A stretch of 7,564 nt of DNA from Chloroflexota bacterium. GTDB taxonomy: Bacteria; Chloroflexota; Chloroflexia; JAMDCE01. This document shows positions 1-6,191 of this stretch, in pieces (position 1 is the stretch's first letter; each line of letters opens with the position of its first letter). The position numbers and the translations under genes were made by a program. The notes under the pieces are model-generated. The model ran no database searches. It saw nothing but the letters and a program-made list of their open reading frames with translations, and was not told the origin of the DNA. The DNA lies in the NCBI GenBank assembly GCA_023489135.1, contig JAMDCE010000345.1, positions 1 through 7,564 of the forward strand, given 5' to 3'.

Positions 1-450
1 GTCATGGGCAGGATTGACCGCTTCACCGATGCGGATGGCCACGTCGAAGCCGGCCACAATGGCCTCGATTAAGCGGCGACCGTCCACCCGACCGCGCTGG
101 CTGGCTGCCAGCGCCGCTGGAAGAACCACCGTTCCCGCATGCATAGTGGACGCCTTGTGCACGTCGTCCAGTTCGAGGATATGGGTGCTCACCCCGTTGA
201 CAAAAGCCGCCACTGCCGCCGGAGCCCAATGTCGCAAATCGTTGGGATCGAACAACAGGGCGTCGTCGTTCTTGCCCATGCCTTGCCCCACTGCACGGGC
301 CATCTGAGATGGCGGAGTGCTCGTGCCGGCCCAGGCGTTTCCCACCCAATCCAGGTAAGTCAGTTTCGCCATCTGCACCACGTCAGGGGGCAGATCTTCG
401 TAGCGTAGTCCGGCCACATACTTGGCCAGAGTGCGCGAGAGTGTCTCCAT
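1..450 (-). CDS. MmgE/PrpD family protein, N-terminal part (cut by window edge)
   Basis: Reading the minus strand from an ATG at 450 gives 150 residues with no stop before the window edge, so the C-terminal two thirds are missing. The family includes 2-methylcitrate dehydratase, cis-aconitate decarboxylase and many uncharacterised lyase or isomerase-like cytosolic proteins. The N-terminal helical domain is recognisable: residues 28-42 (AKLTYLDWVGNAWAG) match the conserved helix, and residues 85-115 carry the family hallmark NGVSTHILELDDVH followed by a second conserved His (H104) and VVLPAALA. The acidic pair D95/D96 and H104 fall where the cis-aconitate decarboxylase relatives keep active-site residues. 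The start at 450 has AGAAGG nine bases upstream, whereas an in-frame ATG at 459 sits too close to it. The gene begins 13 nt after the M20 hydrolase stop, so the two are probably cotranslated. Family assignment is firm; the reaction is unknown, and a role on the carbon skeleton left after ureide hydrolysis is inference. Confidence 0.88.
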   Translation of the reverse strand, partial: METLSRTLAKYVAGLRYEDLPPDVVQMAKLTYLDWVGNAWAGTSTPPSQMARAVGQGMGKNDDALLFDPNDLRHWAPAAVAAFVNGVSTHILELDDVHKASTMHAGTVVLPAALAASQRGRVDGRRLIEAIVAGFDVAIRIGEAVNPAHD

Positions 451-459
451 TACCTTCAT

Positions 460-465
460 CCTTCT
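460..465 (-). promoter_or_regulatory. RBS that sets the MmgE/PrpD start
   Basis: AGAAGG on the minus strand lies 9 nt before the ATG at 450 but only about 1 nt before the in-frame ATG at 459, so 450 is the better start. It overlaps the TAG stop of the upstream M20 hydrolase (466-464), which suggests translational coupling. Confidence 0.6.
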
Positions 466-1684
466 AAATACCAGCTAGACGAGTCGCCGCCAGCAGTAGA
501 CTGTTGGCCCCGGCCTCTATATCCTCCGGCGCGCTGTACTCCTGTTCGCAGTGGCTCAGTCCGCCCTTGCTTCTTACAAAGATCATCGACGTAGGATAAA
601 CGTCGGCCATGTACTTTGCATCGTGCCCAGCGCCTGACCAGAGTTGACGGTAAGGCAACCCGAGTTCTTCGATGGAGGACTGGACGGCGTTGATCACTTC
701 CGGCGCGAAGGGGGTCGGCTCGCTGGTCCAGAATCGATTCACGGTCGGTGTGACCCGAGTCGCCGCGGAGGCTTCGTTCACCAGCTTCTCCAGTTCCTGA
801 GCCAGGGTCTCCAGTGCGGCGGTCTGAGGGTGCCGGAAGTCTACGCTGAAGACGACCTTTCCGGGGATTACATTGATTATATTTGGTTCCACCGAGACCC
901 GACCCACCGTGCCTACGGCCAGGCTATCTAATTCGCGAGTGAGGCGGTCCACGCCCGTGATGATGCGGGCCGCGACGGCCAGCGCATCGTGGCGAAGGCG
1001 CATTGGAGTGCTGCCGGCGTGGTTGGTTTGACCCTCCAGGGTGACTTCCTGCCAGGTAATGCCGACGATTCCTTCTACTACCCCTACCGGTACCCCGGCT
1101 TCTTCCAGGGCTGGCCCCTGCTCGATGTGCAGTTCTAGATAGGCCGAGGCGGGGCCAGGGCGATCCTCCTCCCGGCCGAGATAGCCGATACGCCGCAGTT
1201 CGTCTCCGAACCGCAGTCCTTCCCGGTCGGCCCGGTCGTATACGTATTCCTGTGTGAACCGACCGATAGCGGCGCCTGAGCACAGCATCGCTGGCTCGAA
1301 TCGAGCGCCCTCCTCGTTGGTCCAGTTGACCAACTCGAGGGGCCGGCGGGTTTTTACCCCATTGTCGTTGAGGGTGCGAATGACCTCCAGCGCTCCCATC
1401 ACTCCCACTGCGCCGTCGTACCGGCCGCCACCACGCACGCTATCGCAATGAGAGCCCAGCAACACCGCCGGACCGGCTTCGGAGCCAGGACGATGGCCTG
1501 TCATGTTGCCAAAATCATCGATTCTGACGCGGAGTCCGGCTTCCCCCATCCACTGGCGGAGGAGGTCCCGGCCGGCCCTGTCTTCGTCGGAAAGGGCCAG
1601 CCTGCTGACTCCCCCTCCGCTTGTGGCGCCCTTCTCGGCCAGTAACCTCAGACTCTCGTTTAACCTGCGGCCATTTACTCGCAT
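464..1684 (-). CDS. M20-family N-carbamoyl-amino acid hydrolase / beta-ureidopropionase-type (AmaB/HyuC/AllC family)
   Basis: The 406-residue protein has the length and fold of the Zn-dependent hydantoinase/carbamoylase branch of the M20 peptidases. These cytosolic dimers hydrolyse N-carbamoyl-L-amino acids, N-carbamoyl-beta-alanine or allantoate to CO2, ammonia and the amino compound. All expected metal and catalytic residues are visible: GSHCDSV with H79, GGGRYDGAVGV with D90, the NEEG pair E124/E125, H186 in ELHIEQGP, and H378 in LSHCEQE. The dimerisation or lid domain (about 210-325) contains GQTNHAGSTPM (218-228), NIINVIPG (268-275) and DFRH (282-285), which normally contact the substrate carboxylate and amide. 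SGAGHDA (350-356) is also typical. GGAGG sits 10 nt upstream of the ATG. The neighbouring dihydropyrimidinase supports a role as the second step of ring-opened ureide degradation. Allantoate amidohydrolase and other carbamoylase specificities cannot be separated from sequence alone. Confidence 0.9.
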   Translation of the reverse strand: MRVNGRRLNESLRLLAEKGATSGGGVSRLALSDEDRAGRDLLRQWMGEAGLRVRIDDFGNMTGHRPGSEAGPAVLLGSHCDSVRGGGRYDGAVGVMGALEVIRTLNDNGVKTRRPLELVNWTNEEGARFEPAMLCSGAAIGRFTQEYVYDRADREGLRFGDELRRIGYLGREEDRPGPASAYLELHIEQGPALEEAGVPVGVVEGIVGITWQEVTLEGQTNHAGSTPMRLRHDALAVAARIITGVDRLTRELDSLAVGTVGRVSVEPNIINVIPGKVVFSVDFRHPQTAALETLAQELEKLVNEASAATRVTPTVNRFWTSEPTPFAPEVINAVQSSIEELGLPYRQLWSGAGHDAKYMADVYPTSMIFVRSKGGLSHCEQEYSAPEDIEAGANSLLLAATRLAGI

Positions 1685-1753
1685 GGTCTTGTGTCCTCCA
1701 TACGGGTGTATCGGTAATCCCCTATGCCTCTCAAGATTGGAAAGGTGATACGA

Positions 1754-1822
1754 GGGGTTAGGGGTTATGGGTTATGGGTTGAGCGCCAGTAGTATTGACC
1801 CCTATCCGCTAACCCCTAACCC
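1754..1822. repeat. Heptamer-based inverted repeat, copy A
   Basis: The 158-nt spacer between the dihydropyrimidinase stop and the M20 hydrolase start contains four tandem heptamers (two GGGGTTA, then TGGGTTA and TGGGTTG, 1754-1781). A C-rich complementary arm lies at 1798-1822. Positions 1755-1779 pair with 1798-1822 at 21 of 25 positions, the outer 13 perfectly, around an 18-nt loop. The element begins about 20 nt after the dihydropyrimidinase stop. No T-run follows it on the transcribed strand, so it is not a standard intrinsic terminator. It could affect mRNA processing, stability or partial termination, or be a repetitive extragenic palindrome. Confidence 0.8.
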
Positions 1823-1842
1823 GTATGCGCAATCTTCGCGAC

Positions 1843-3228
1843 TTAGCTCAAAACTTTGTTCCGCTTCACGAACTGGCCGTGGCCGTATTCGCCGACGAAT
1901 TCACCGTTCTCAAAGACCGTGGCGCCACGCACCAGGACGTCGCGGGCTTGGCCACTTATCTTGAACCCTTCGTAGAGATGGTAGTCGATGGCTGATTTCT
2001 GGGTAACCGCGGATAGAGTGCGCTCCGTTTTCGGATCCCATACCACCAGGTCGGCATCAGCACCCACTACGATGGCTCCCTTTCGGGGGAACATCCCAAA
2101 GATCTTGGCCGCCTGGGTCGAGCAGACGTCTACCCAGCGGTTGAGAGTGAGCCGGCCATTAACGGCGCCATAGTGATAGAGCAGGCCCACACGGTCTTCG
2201 ATGCCGGGCCCTCCGTTAGGAATCTTGGAGAAATTGTCGCTGCCGAGCGTCTTTTGATCCGCAAATCTAAACGGGCAATGATCTGACGCCACTGTCGCCA
2301 GCGCGCCAGAGGCCAGACCGCTCCAGATGGCCTCCCAGTTCCGCTTGTCCCGCGGTGGCGGTGAGAAGACGTACTTGGCTCCTTCAAAGCCGGGCTTCTC
2401 GATGTCTTCCTGCGAGGTGAATAAGTACTGTGGACAGGTTTCGGCCCAGACCATCTGTCCACGGGCCTGAGCGCGGCGAACCTCTTCCAGCGCCGGAGCG
2501 CAGGAGAGGTGAACCACGTAGGCCGGGACTCCAGCGAGGCCAGCCAGAGTAAGGAACCGGTTGGTCGCCTCAGCCTCGGCCTCCTCCGGACGGGTGGATG
2601 CGTGATACTTCGGTTCTGTCTGTCCGGCCGCCAAGGCCTGGCGCACCAGCACGTCCAGCACGTCGCCGTTCTCGCAGTGAGCCATCACTAGAGCGCCTAC
2701 TTCTTTGGCCCTCAGCAGCGTCCGGAACAGTGTCCAGTCATCGATCATTACCGCGCCCTTGTACGCCAGAAAGACTTTGAACGAAGTTATACCTTGCTCA
2801 ACGAGGGTCCCGATGTCGGCCAGAACGCCGTCATTCATTTCGCCGATCATCACATGTATGCCCCAGTCGATGACGGAGTTCCCCTTGCCTTTGGCGACCC
2901 ACGATTCGGCGACCTCGGTCAGTCGCTGTCCTTTAGCCTGAAGGCCGTAGTCTATTATAGAAGTCGTGCCACCCGCGGCCGCGGCCACTGTGCCCGAGCG
3001 ATAATTATCGCAACTCGTAGTTCCCCCAAAGAAAGTATCCAGATGGGTATGGACGTCGATTCCTCCGGGAATAACGTAGGCGCCACGAGCATCGATCGTC
3101 GCACCGGCCGGGGCGTCAAGGCTATGCCCTAGGGCGACGATCCGGCCGCCGTCGATGGCCACGTCGGCCTGATAGGTCTCCCCGGCCGTCACCACGGTTC
3201 CACCTTTAATCAGTCGAATCTCGCGCAT
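1843..3228 (-). CDS. hydA: Dihydropyrimidinase / D-hydantoinase-type cyclic amidohydrolase
   Basis: This 461-residue cytosolic amidohydrolase would open the ring of dihydropyrimidines or 5-substituted hydantoins, giving N-carbamoyl amino acids. It has the full length of the family: a small beta-sandwich domain from residues 1-55 and the C-terminus, and a TIM barrel between. The binuclear metal site is complete: H60 and H62 in DVHTHLD, the lysine normally carboxylated (K151 in FKVFLAYKG), H184 in MAHCENG, H240 in VVHLSCAP, and D316 in ASDHCPF. Y156 fits the usual substrate-binding tyrosine, and NGGPGIEDR (338-346) is the conserved loop closing over the substrate amide. AAAGGAG at 3243-3237 lies 8 nt before the ATG. 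The M20 carbamoyl hydrolase encoded next downstream is the natural partner. Allantoinase is less likely, because the FKVFLAYKG and NGGPGIEDR signatures are dihydropyrimidinase-like. Exact substrate and stereoselectivity are not readable here. Confidence 0.93.
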   Translation of the reverse strand: MREIRLIKGGTVVTAGETYQADVAIDGGRIVALGHSLDAPAGATIDARGAYVIPGGIDVHTHLDTFFGGTTSCDNYRSGTVAAAAGGTTSIIDYGLQAKGQRLTEVAESWVAKGKGNSVIDWGIHVMIGEMNDGVLADIGTLVEQGITSFKVFLAYKGAVMIDDWTLFRTLLRAKEVGALVMAHCENGDVLDVLVRQALAAGQTEPKYHASTRPEEAEAEATNRFLTLAGLAGVPAYVVHLSCAPALEEVRRAQARGQMVWAETCPQYLFTSQEDIEKPGFEGAKYVFSPPPRDKRNWEAIWSGLASGALATVASDHCPFRFADQKTLGSDNFSKIPNGGPGIEDRVGLLYHYGAVNGRLTLNRWVDVCSTQAAKIFGMFPRKGAIVVGADADLVVWDPKTERTLSAVTQKSAIDYHLYEGFKISGQARDVLVRGATVFENGEFVGEYGHGQFVKRNKVLS

Positions 3229-3257
3229 ATGATCTTCTCCTTTAAGTACAGCATCAT

Positions 3258-3269
3258 CACGAGTTCGTG
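3258..3269. promoter_or_regulatory. Small palindrome upstream of the dihydropyrimidinase (possible operator)
   Basis: CACGAGTTCGTG is a perfect palindrome, with 5-bp arms CACGA/TCGTG and a central GT. It sits 14 nt upstream of the dihydropyrimidinase Shine-Dalgarno, in the only non-repeat part of this spacer. The position would suit a repressor site or a short leader hairpin, but no convincing -35/-10 pair is visible and a 12-bp palindrome can arise by chance. Confidence 0.2.
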
Positions 3270-3279
3270 CCGTGTTTCT

Positions 3280-3342
3280 GGGGGGCAGGGGTTAGGGGTT
3301 AACAGGGATGTGGAAAGCACTTTAACCCCTATCCCCTAACCC
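3280..3342. repeat. Heptamer-based inverted repeat, copy B
   Basis: The 121-nt spacer between the SDR stop and the dihydropyrimidinase start holds AGGGGTTAGGGGTTAA (3287-3302), which pairs with 3322-3337 at 15 of 16 positions around a 19-nt loop. An alternative 10-bp register pairs 3289-3298 with 3333-3342. The C-rich arm lies only about 8 nt past the SDR stop codon. The heptamer unit is the same as in the other two long spacers, but the loop sequence is unrelated. No T-run follows on the transcribed strand. Confidence 0.78.
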
Positions 3343-3349
3343 TTATCCT

Positions 3350-4090
3350 CTACAACATCACATCTCCGCCGTTCGGTCCCAAGGTTTGGCCTGTGTAGTA
3401 GGAGCTCTCGTCGCTGGCCAGGAAAACGGCCGTTGGCACCACTTCATCCACCCGGCCGAAGCGGCGAAGAGGAAGCTCAGCCTCCTTCATGGCCCGCCAT
3501 TCGGGCGAGATATTGGCCAGTAGAGGCGTGTCGATAGGTCCTGGCGCAATGGCGTTCACCAGGATATGCGGCGCGACCTCAAGCGCCAGCGCTTTGGTAA
3601 AGGCGATGACCGCGCCTTTAGCCGCGCAGTAATGGACTAGTTCAGGGGCGCCCTTGTAGCCGAGCTGGGAGGCAAAGCTGATGATGCGACCGGATTTGCG
3701 CTCCAGCATGTGTGGGAGAACGAATCGGGTGCAAAGGAAGACACTGCCCAAATTGACCGCTATCATCTGATTCCACATGCTGATGGACATTTCCGCCAGG
3801 AGAGACTGAGTGACAATCCCGGCTACATTCGTCAAGACGTCGACGCGTCCAAATCTTTCCACGACGCTGGAAACCATCGCCTCGACCTGCGTGGCATCGG
3901 AGACATCAGCGGCCCACGTCGTCACGCTCCCGGCGCTTCCCTGTGCCTGGGCCACCAATTCCTCTAACCGGTCAGCCGAGCGGTCTACGGCCGCCACTGT
4001 AGCTCCTTCTCCCGCGTAGGCCAGGGCGATTCCTCGGCCCATTCCGCTGGCCGCGCCAGTAACCAGGGCTACCTTGTTCTGTAATCTCAT
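3350..4090 (-). CDS. SDR-family NAD(P)-dependent oxidoreductase (FabG-like)
   Basis: This is a 246-residue classical short-chain dehydrogenase/reductase, a cytosolic Rossmann-fold enzyme expected to interconvert an alcohol and a ketone. Visible motifs are the nucleotide loop TGAASGMG (11-18), D36 after beta-2 (favouring NAD over NADP), D62 in AADV, NVAG (88-91; the usual form is NAAG), N113, and the catalytic set S141, Y154 and K158 (YCAAK). PGPIDTP (183-189) and the C-terminal GQTLGPNGG are typical. The reading frame extends 15 codons further upstream, but the ATG at 4090 is chosen because AAAAGGAG lies 8 nt before it and the protein then starts with the standard MRLQNKVALVTG. It is separated from the transporter by a hairpin and from the dihydropyrimidinase by repeat copy B, so it may begin the catabolic transcript. 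The substrate is unknown; a hydroxyacid or similar intermediate of the same pathway is a guess. Confidence 0.92.
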   Translation of the reverse strand: MRLQNKVALVTGAASGMGRGIALAYAGEGATVAAVDRSADRLEELVAQAQGSAGSVTTWAADVSDATQVEAMVSSVVERFGRVDVLTNVAGIVTQSLLAEMSISMWNQMIAVNLGSVFLCTRFVLPHMLERKSGRIISFASQLGYKGAPELVHYCAAKGAVIAFTKALALEVAPHILVNAIAPGPIDTPLLANISPEWRAMKEAELPLRRFGRVDEVVPTAVFLASDESSYYTGQTLGPNGGDVML

Positions 4091-4098
4091 TAGAGTGT

Positions 4099-4106
4099 CT
4101 CCTTTT
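4099..4106 (-). promoter_or_regulatory. RBS that sets the SDR start
   Basis: AAAAGGAG on the minus strand is spaced 8 nt from the ATG at 4090. The longer in-frame start at 4135 would place this Shine-Dalgarno inside the coding region and add 15 residues that do not resemble the family N-terminus. Confidence 0.8.
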
Positions 4107-4189
4107 CTCAAAATAAACTCCACCGGCGAGATCACTATTCTGGCCTAGACTTGACCCAAGCTAGATATGTACAAAGGTGACAGAGGAGA

Positions 4190-4269
4190 GGGGCTATGGG
4201 TTATGAGTTAGGAGTTGTGAGTTATTGCTTATCGTCCAACCCACTTCTTAACTCCTAACCCCTATCCCC
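4190..4269. repeat. Heptamer-based inverted repeat, copy C (degenerate)
   Basis: Five degenerate heptamers occupy 4190-4224, moving from GGGGCTA and TGGGTTA to TGAGTTA, GGAGTTG and TGAGTTA. Positions 4190-4213 pair with 4246-4269 at 20 of 24 positions around a 32-nt internal region. The unit GGGTTA often becomes GAGTTA here, and the opposite arm carries the matching AACTCC form. This copy lies in the 269-nt spacer between the last permease and the SDR gene. Confidence 0.75.
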
Positions 4270-4281
4270 CTTCGCTGTTAG

Positions 4282-4321
4282 AAAAGGCATACCGGCCAGC
4301 GCACCGAGTGCGACTGGCCGG
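4282..4321 (-). terminator. GC-rich hairpin after the permease gene, possible terminator
   Basis: Downstream of the last permease stop, CCGGCCAG (4292-4299) pairs with CTGGCCGG (4314-4321), and CGCAC (4300-4304) pairs with GTGCG (4308-4312). This makes a 13-bp stem with one bulged A and a 3-nt loop. On the transcribed strand the stem is followed by TATGCC and then only four T, so the U-tract is short and displaced. It could be a weak intrinsic terminator, or a stabiliser protecting the 3' end of the transporter mRNA. A second, weaker 6-bp stem (4329-4334 with 4348-4353) lies between it and the stop codon. Confidence 0.45.
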
Positions 4322-4359
4322 ATGTTGCGCGTCCAAAGCGGCTAGCCGGACGCCGAGAA

Positions 4360-5211
4360 TCAGATTTCTTCCTGAACCGCCGCTCTCTGCGCGGTTCGAC
4401 GGAGCATAAAGGTCATCGCCAGATAGGCTATCGCCAGGACGGTCAGCGAGAGGAGGGTAGTTAACACGCCCCAGGCAAAGAGATTCGGATGGATCTCGAT
4501 TGAGAACGTGCCGAAGATCTCCAGCGGCAGAGTATTTGCCGATCCAACGGCGAAGACAGAGCGAGCGAACTCGTCAAAGGACAGGGTGAACCCAAACAGC
4601 GCCGAGGCGATGATACCTGGAAGCACTAAGGGGAAGGTGATGCGGCGGAAGGTGACCCATTCTGAGGCCCCCAGGTCCATGGCCGCCTCTTCCAGAGACC
4701 GGTCGAACCGGTTGAAGATCGCAAGCATCACCACGAAGGAGAAGGGGTAGGCGTACAGGACGTGGGCGACCAGACCAGTGCTATACCAGTTCCGATCCAT
4801 GTTCAGCCAGTTGGCTGTCATCGCTAGGCCAAGGCTTACCAGAACGCCGGGGACCATAATGCCCATCAAGACCAGGTAGAAGATACTGCTAGCTCCCTTG
4901 AACTTTCGCCGGAAGGCCAGGGCGGTCAGGGTGCCAAGGATGGTGGCGACGACCATGACGATAACCGCCAGGGTCAACGACCGAACCAGGGCGTCGGTCA
5001 GATTGAGCGGCGCCACGCGGGTCGGCGGGACGAGTCTGAAAAGGTGCTTGTACCAGTAGATGCTGAGGCCTTTGAGTGGGAATTGGGGTCCTCCCTCTGG
5101 ACCAACCTGGAAAGAGAGTATTGCCATGACCAGGAAAGGCGCGTAGAGGACTAAGACGAATATGGCGGTGTAGATACTTAGAATTCCTTTGAGCCATCGA
5201 CTTATACGCAT
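4360..5211 (-). CDS. ABC transporter permease, PotC-like (spermidine/putrescine-type importer)
   Basis: This 283-residue inner-membrane permease would form half of the transmembrane channel of the importer. Six hydrophobic segments are visible at about 12-34, 76-98, 108-131, 145-167, 193-213 and 247-270. The cytoplasmic EAA loop that docks on the ATPase is intact: EEAAMDLGA from 174 with the downstream ITFPLVLPG ending at 199. The following FTLSFDEFARSVF segment is PotC-like. The reading frame extends 37 codons upstream into the previous gene, but ATG 5211 is chosen: AGGGGGAA precedes it, the protein then starts MRISRWLKG directly before the first helix, and the spacer from the upstream permease is 11 nt. 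It is the last gene of the transporter block. Polyamine specificity should not be assumed, since this family also carries other amino compounds and the neighbours suggest a ureide-type ligand. Confidence 0.92.
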   Translation of the reverse strand: MRISRWLKGILSIYTAIFVLVLYAPFLVMAILSFQVGPEGGPQFPLKGLSIYWYKHLFRLVPPTRVAPLNLTDALVRSLTLAVIVMVVATILGTLTALAFRRKFKGASSIFYLVLMGIMVPGVLVSLGLAMTANWLNMDRNWYSTGLVAHVLYAYPFSFVVMLAIFNRFDRSLEEAAMDLGASEWVTFRRITFPLVLPGIIASALFGFTLSFDEFARSVFAVGSANTLPLEIFGTFSIEIHPNLFAWGVLTTLLSLTVLAIAYLAMTFMLRRTAQRAAVQEEI

Positions 5212-5216
5212 TTTCG

Positions 5217-5224
5217 TTCCCCCT
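5217..5224 (-). promoter_or_regulatory. RBS that sets the second permease start
   Basis: AGGGGGAA on the minus strand lies 5 nt before ATG 5211 and overlaps the TAG stop (5225-5223) of the first permease. This supports translational coupling and rules against the longer upstream start. Confidence 0.65.
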
Positions 5225-6185
5225 ACAACTGCTTGCGCAGGTCGGCGACCCGCAATAGGAGTGTGATGGCGATGGCCATCAGGATCGTCAGCACCACTCC
5301 GGCCACTGACGCGAACCCCCACTTGAGCGCTCCCACCTGGTTGACGATGACGTTACCCAACAGGTTGACCTTCTTGCCCGACAGGGCCGCCGAGGTAGCA
5401 AACTCGCCCAGAGCCATGACCGAGACGAAGATGGAACCGGTGATGAGGCCGGGAAGCGACAGAGGCAAGATGATATCCTTGAACGTGCGCAAGGGGCCAG
5501 CGCCGAGGTCGCGCGCGGCCTCTATTAGCCGCTGGTCTATGCGCTGCAGCGACATTGAAAGGGGCCCCACCATGAAGACTACGTAGATCTGCACCATACC
5601 GATAATCATTCCTAGCTCTGAGTAGAGTAGGCCGCTCAGCGGCTCTTTAATAATCCCCGTGGAGGTAAGAACTATGTTAAGCGCTCCTTCGTTGCCCAAC
5701 ATAGGGCGCCAGGCCACGACGCGGATCAAGAAGCTAGTCCAGAACGGGATGATACAGGCCAGCAGTATGATCATCTTCTCGCGCTGATTCTCGAGCACGA
5801 AGGAGATGAAGAAAGCAACTGGGAAGGCCAGGATGATGGTGGCTGCGAGAACGATCAGCCAGACGCGGACGGTGTTCCAAATTACTGTTATGTAGACCGT
5901 GCTGTTGACGAACGTTTCCCAGTTCTTCAAGGTCAGAATAGGCTTAATCGTCGTCGCGGTCTGGGTCCAAAAGCTGAAGTAAATCACCAGGACGACGGGG
6001 ACGACGAGGAACAGGACCATCCATAGAATTCCGGGCGCCAGGAGAAGAACGGTGCCCAGAGACCGGTTCTTGCGGACAACGGCCATCAGAGGCTCCATCA
6101 CGCCGCCCCGAACCTGCCGCGGAACCGGGTGCATCGCCTCGACTGCGCTAGCTGTTGTATCTTCAAATCGGGTGGGAGTTGCCAT
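5223..6185 (-). CDS. ABC transporter permease, PotB-like (spermidine/putrescine-type importer)
   Basis: This 320-residue inner-membrane protein is the first of two permeases. About 40 mostly polar, basic residues precede six hydrophobic segments at roughly 45-72, 103-131, 138-157, 191-211, 240-263 and 291-313. The signature IPFWTSFLIRVVAWRPML (146-163), followed by GNEGALN, is characteristic of PotB-type permeases. The EAA loop is present as IEAARDLGAGPLRTFKD (221-237) with ILPLSLPG (239-246). The ATG at 6185 is supported by AAAGGAGGT 10 nt upstream, and that Shine-Dalgarno lies just before the ATPase stop, with only 6 nt between genes. Met30 is a possible alternative start, giving a shorter N-terminus, but lacks such an upstream site. 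It pairs with the permease encoded next. Confidence 0.93.
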   Translation of the reverse strand: MATPTRFEDTTASAVEAMHPVPRQVRGGVMEPLMAVVRKNRSLGTVLLLAPGILWMVLFLVVPVVLVIYFSFWTQTATTIKPILTLKNWETFVNSTVYITVIWNTVRVWLIVLAATIILAFPVAFFISFVLENQREKMIILLACIIPFWTSFLIRVVAWRPMLGNEGALNIVLTSTGIIKEPLSGLLYSELGMIIGMVQIYVVFMVGPLSMSLQRIDQRLIEAARDLGAGPLRTFKDIILPLSLPGLITGSIFVSVMALGEFATSAALSGKKVNLLGNVIVNQVGALKWGFASVAGVVLTILMAIAITLLLRVADLRKQL

Positions 6186-6191
6186 CAGGCT

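Noticed and set aside
23..349. Minus-strand open frame of 108 codons at the left edge
   Set aside because: It overlaps the MmgE/PrpD frame, is Arg/Gly/Ser-rich and resembles no family, while the other frame carries clear family motifs.
14..408. Plus-strand open frames at the left edge
   Set aside because: They are antisense to the MmgE/PrpD gene, have no recognisable domain and no good ribosome binding site, and appear to be GC-driven shadows.
1701..1736. Possible promoter upstream of the M20 hydrolase (TTGAGA on the minus strand)
   Set aside because: The -35-like hexamer is good, but the best -10 candidate (TACACC at 18 nt) is poor, so it was not annotated.
1754..1822. CRISPR array or true telomere repeat
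   Set aside because: The 7-nt units are contiguous without spacers and arranged as opposed arms, with genes on both sides, so neither a CRISPR array nor a chromosome end fits.
3288..3342. Intrinsic terminators at heptamer copies A, B and C
   Set aside because: The stems are long enough, but no T-run follows on the transcribed strand in any of the three.
4120..4170. Possible promoter upstream of the SDR gene (TTGGGT with TAGTGA on the minus strand)
   Set aside because: Both hexamers match the sigma-70 consensus only weakly.
4889..5197. 102-codon minus-strand frame inside the second permease
   Set aside because: It is out of frame with the permease, which has all six helices and the EAA loop; the product is low-complexity Arg/Pro-rich.
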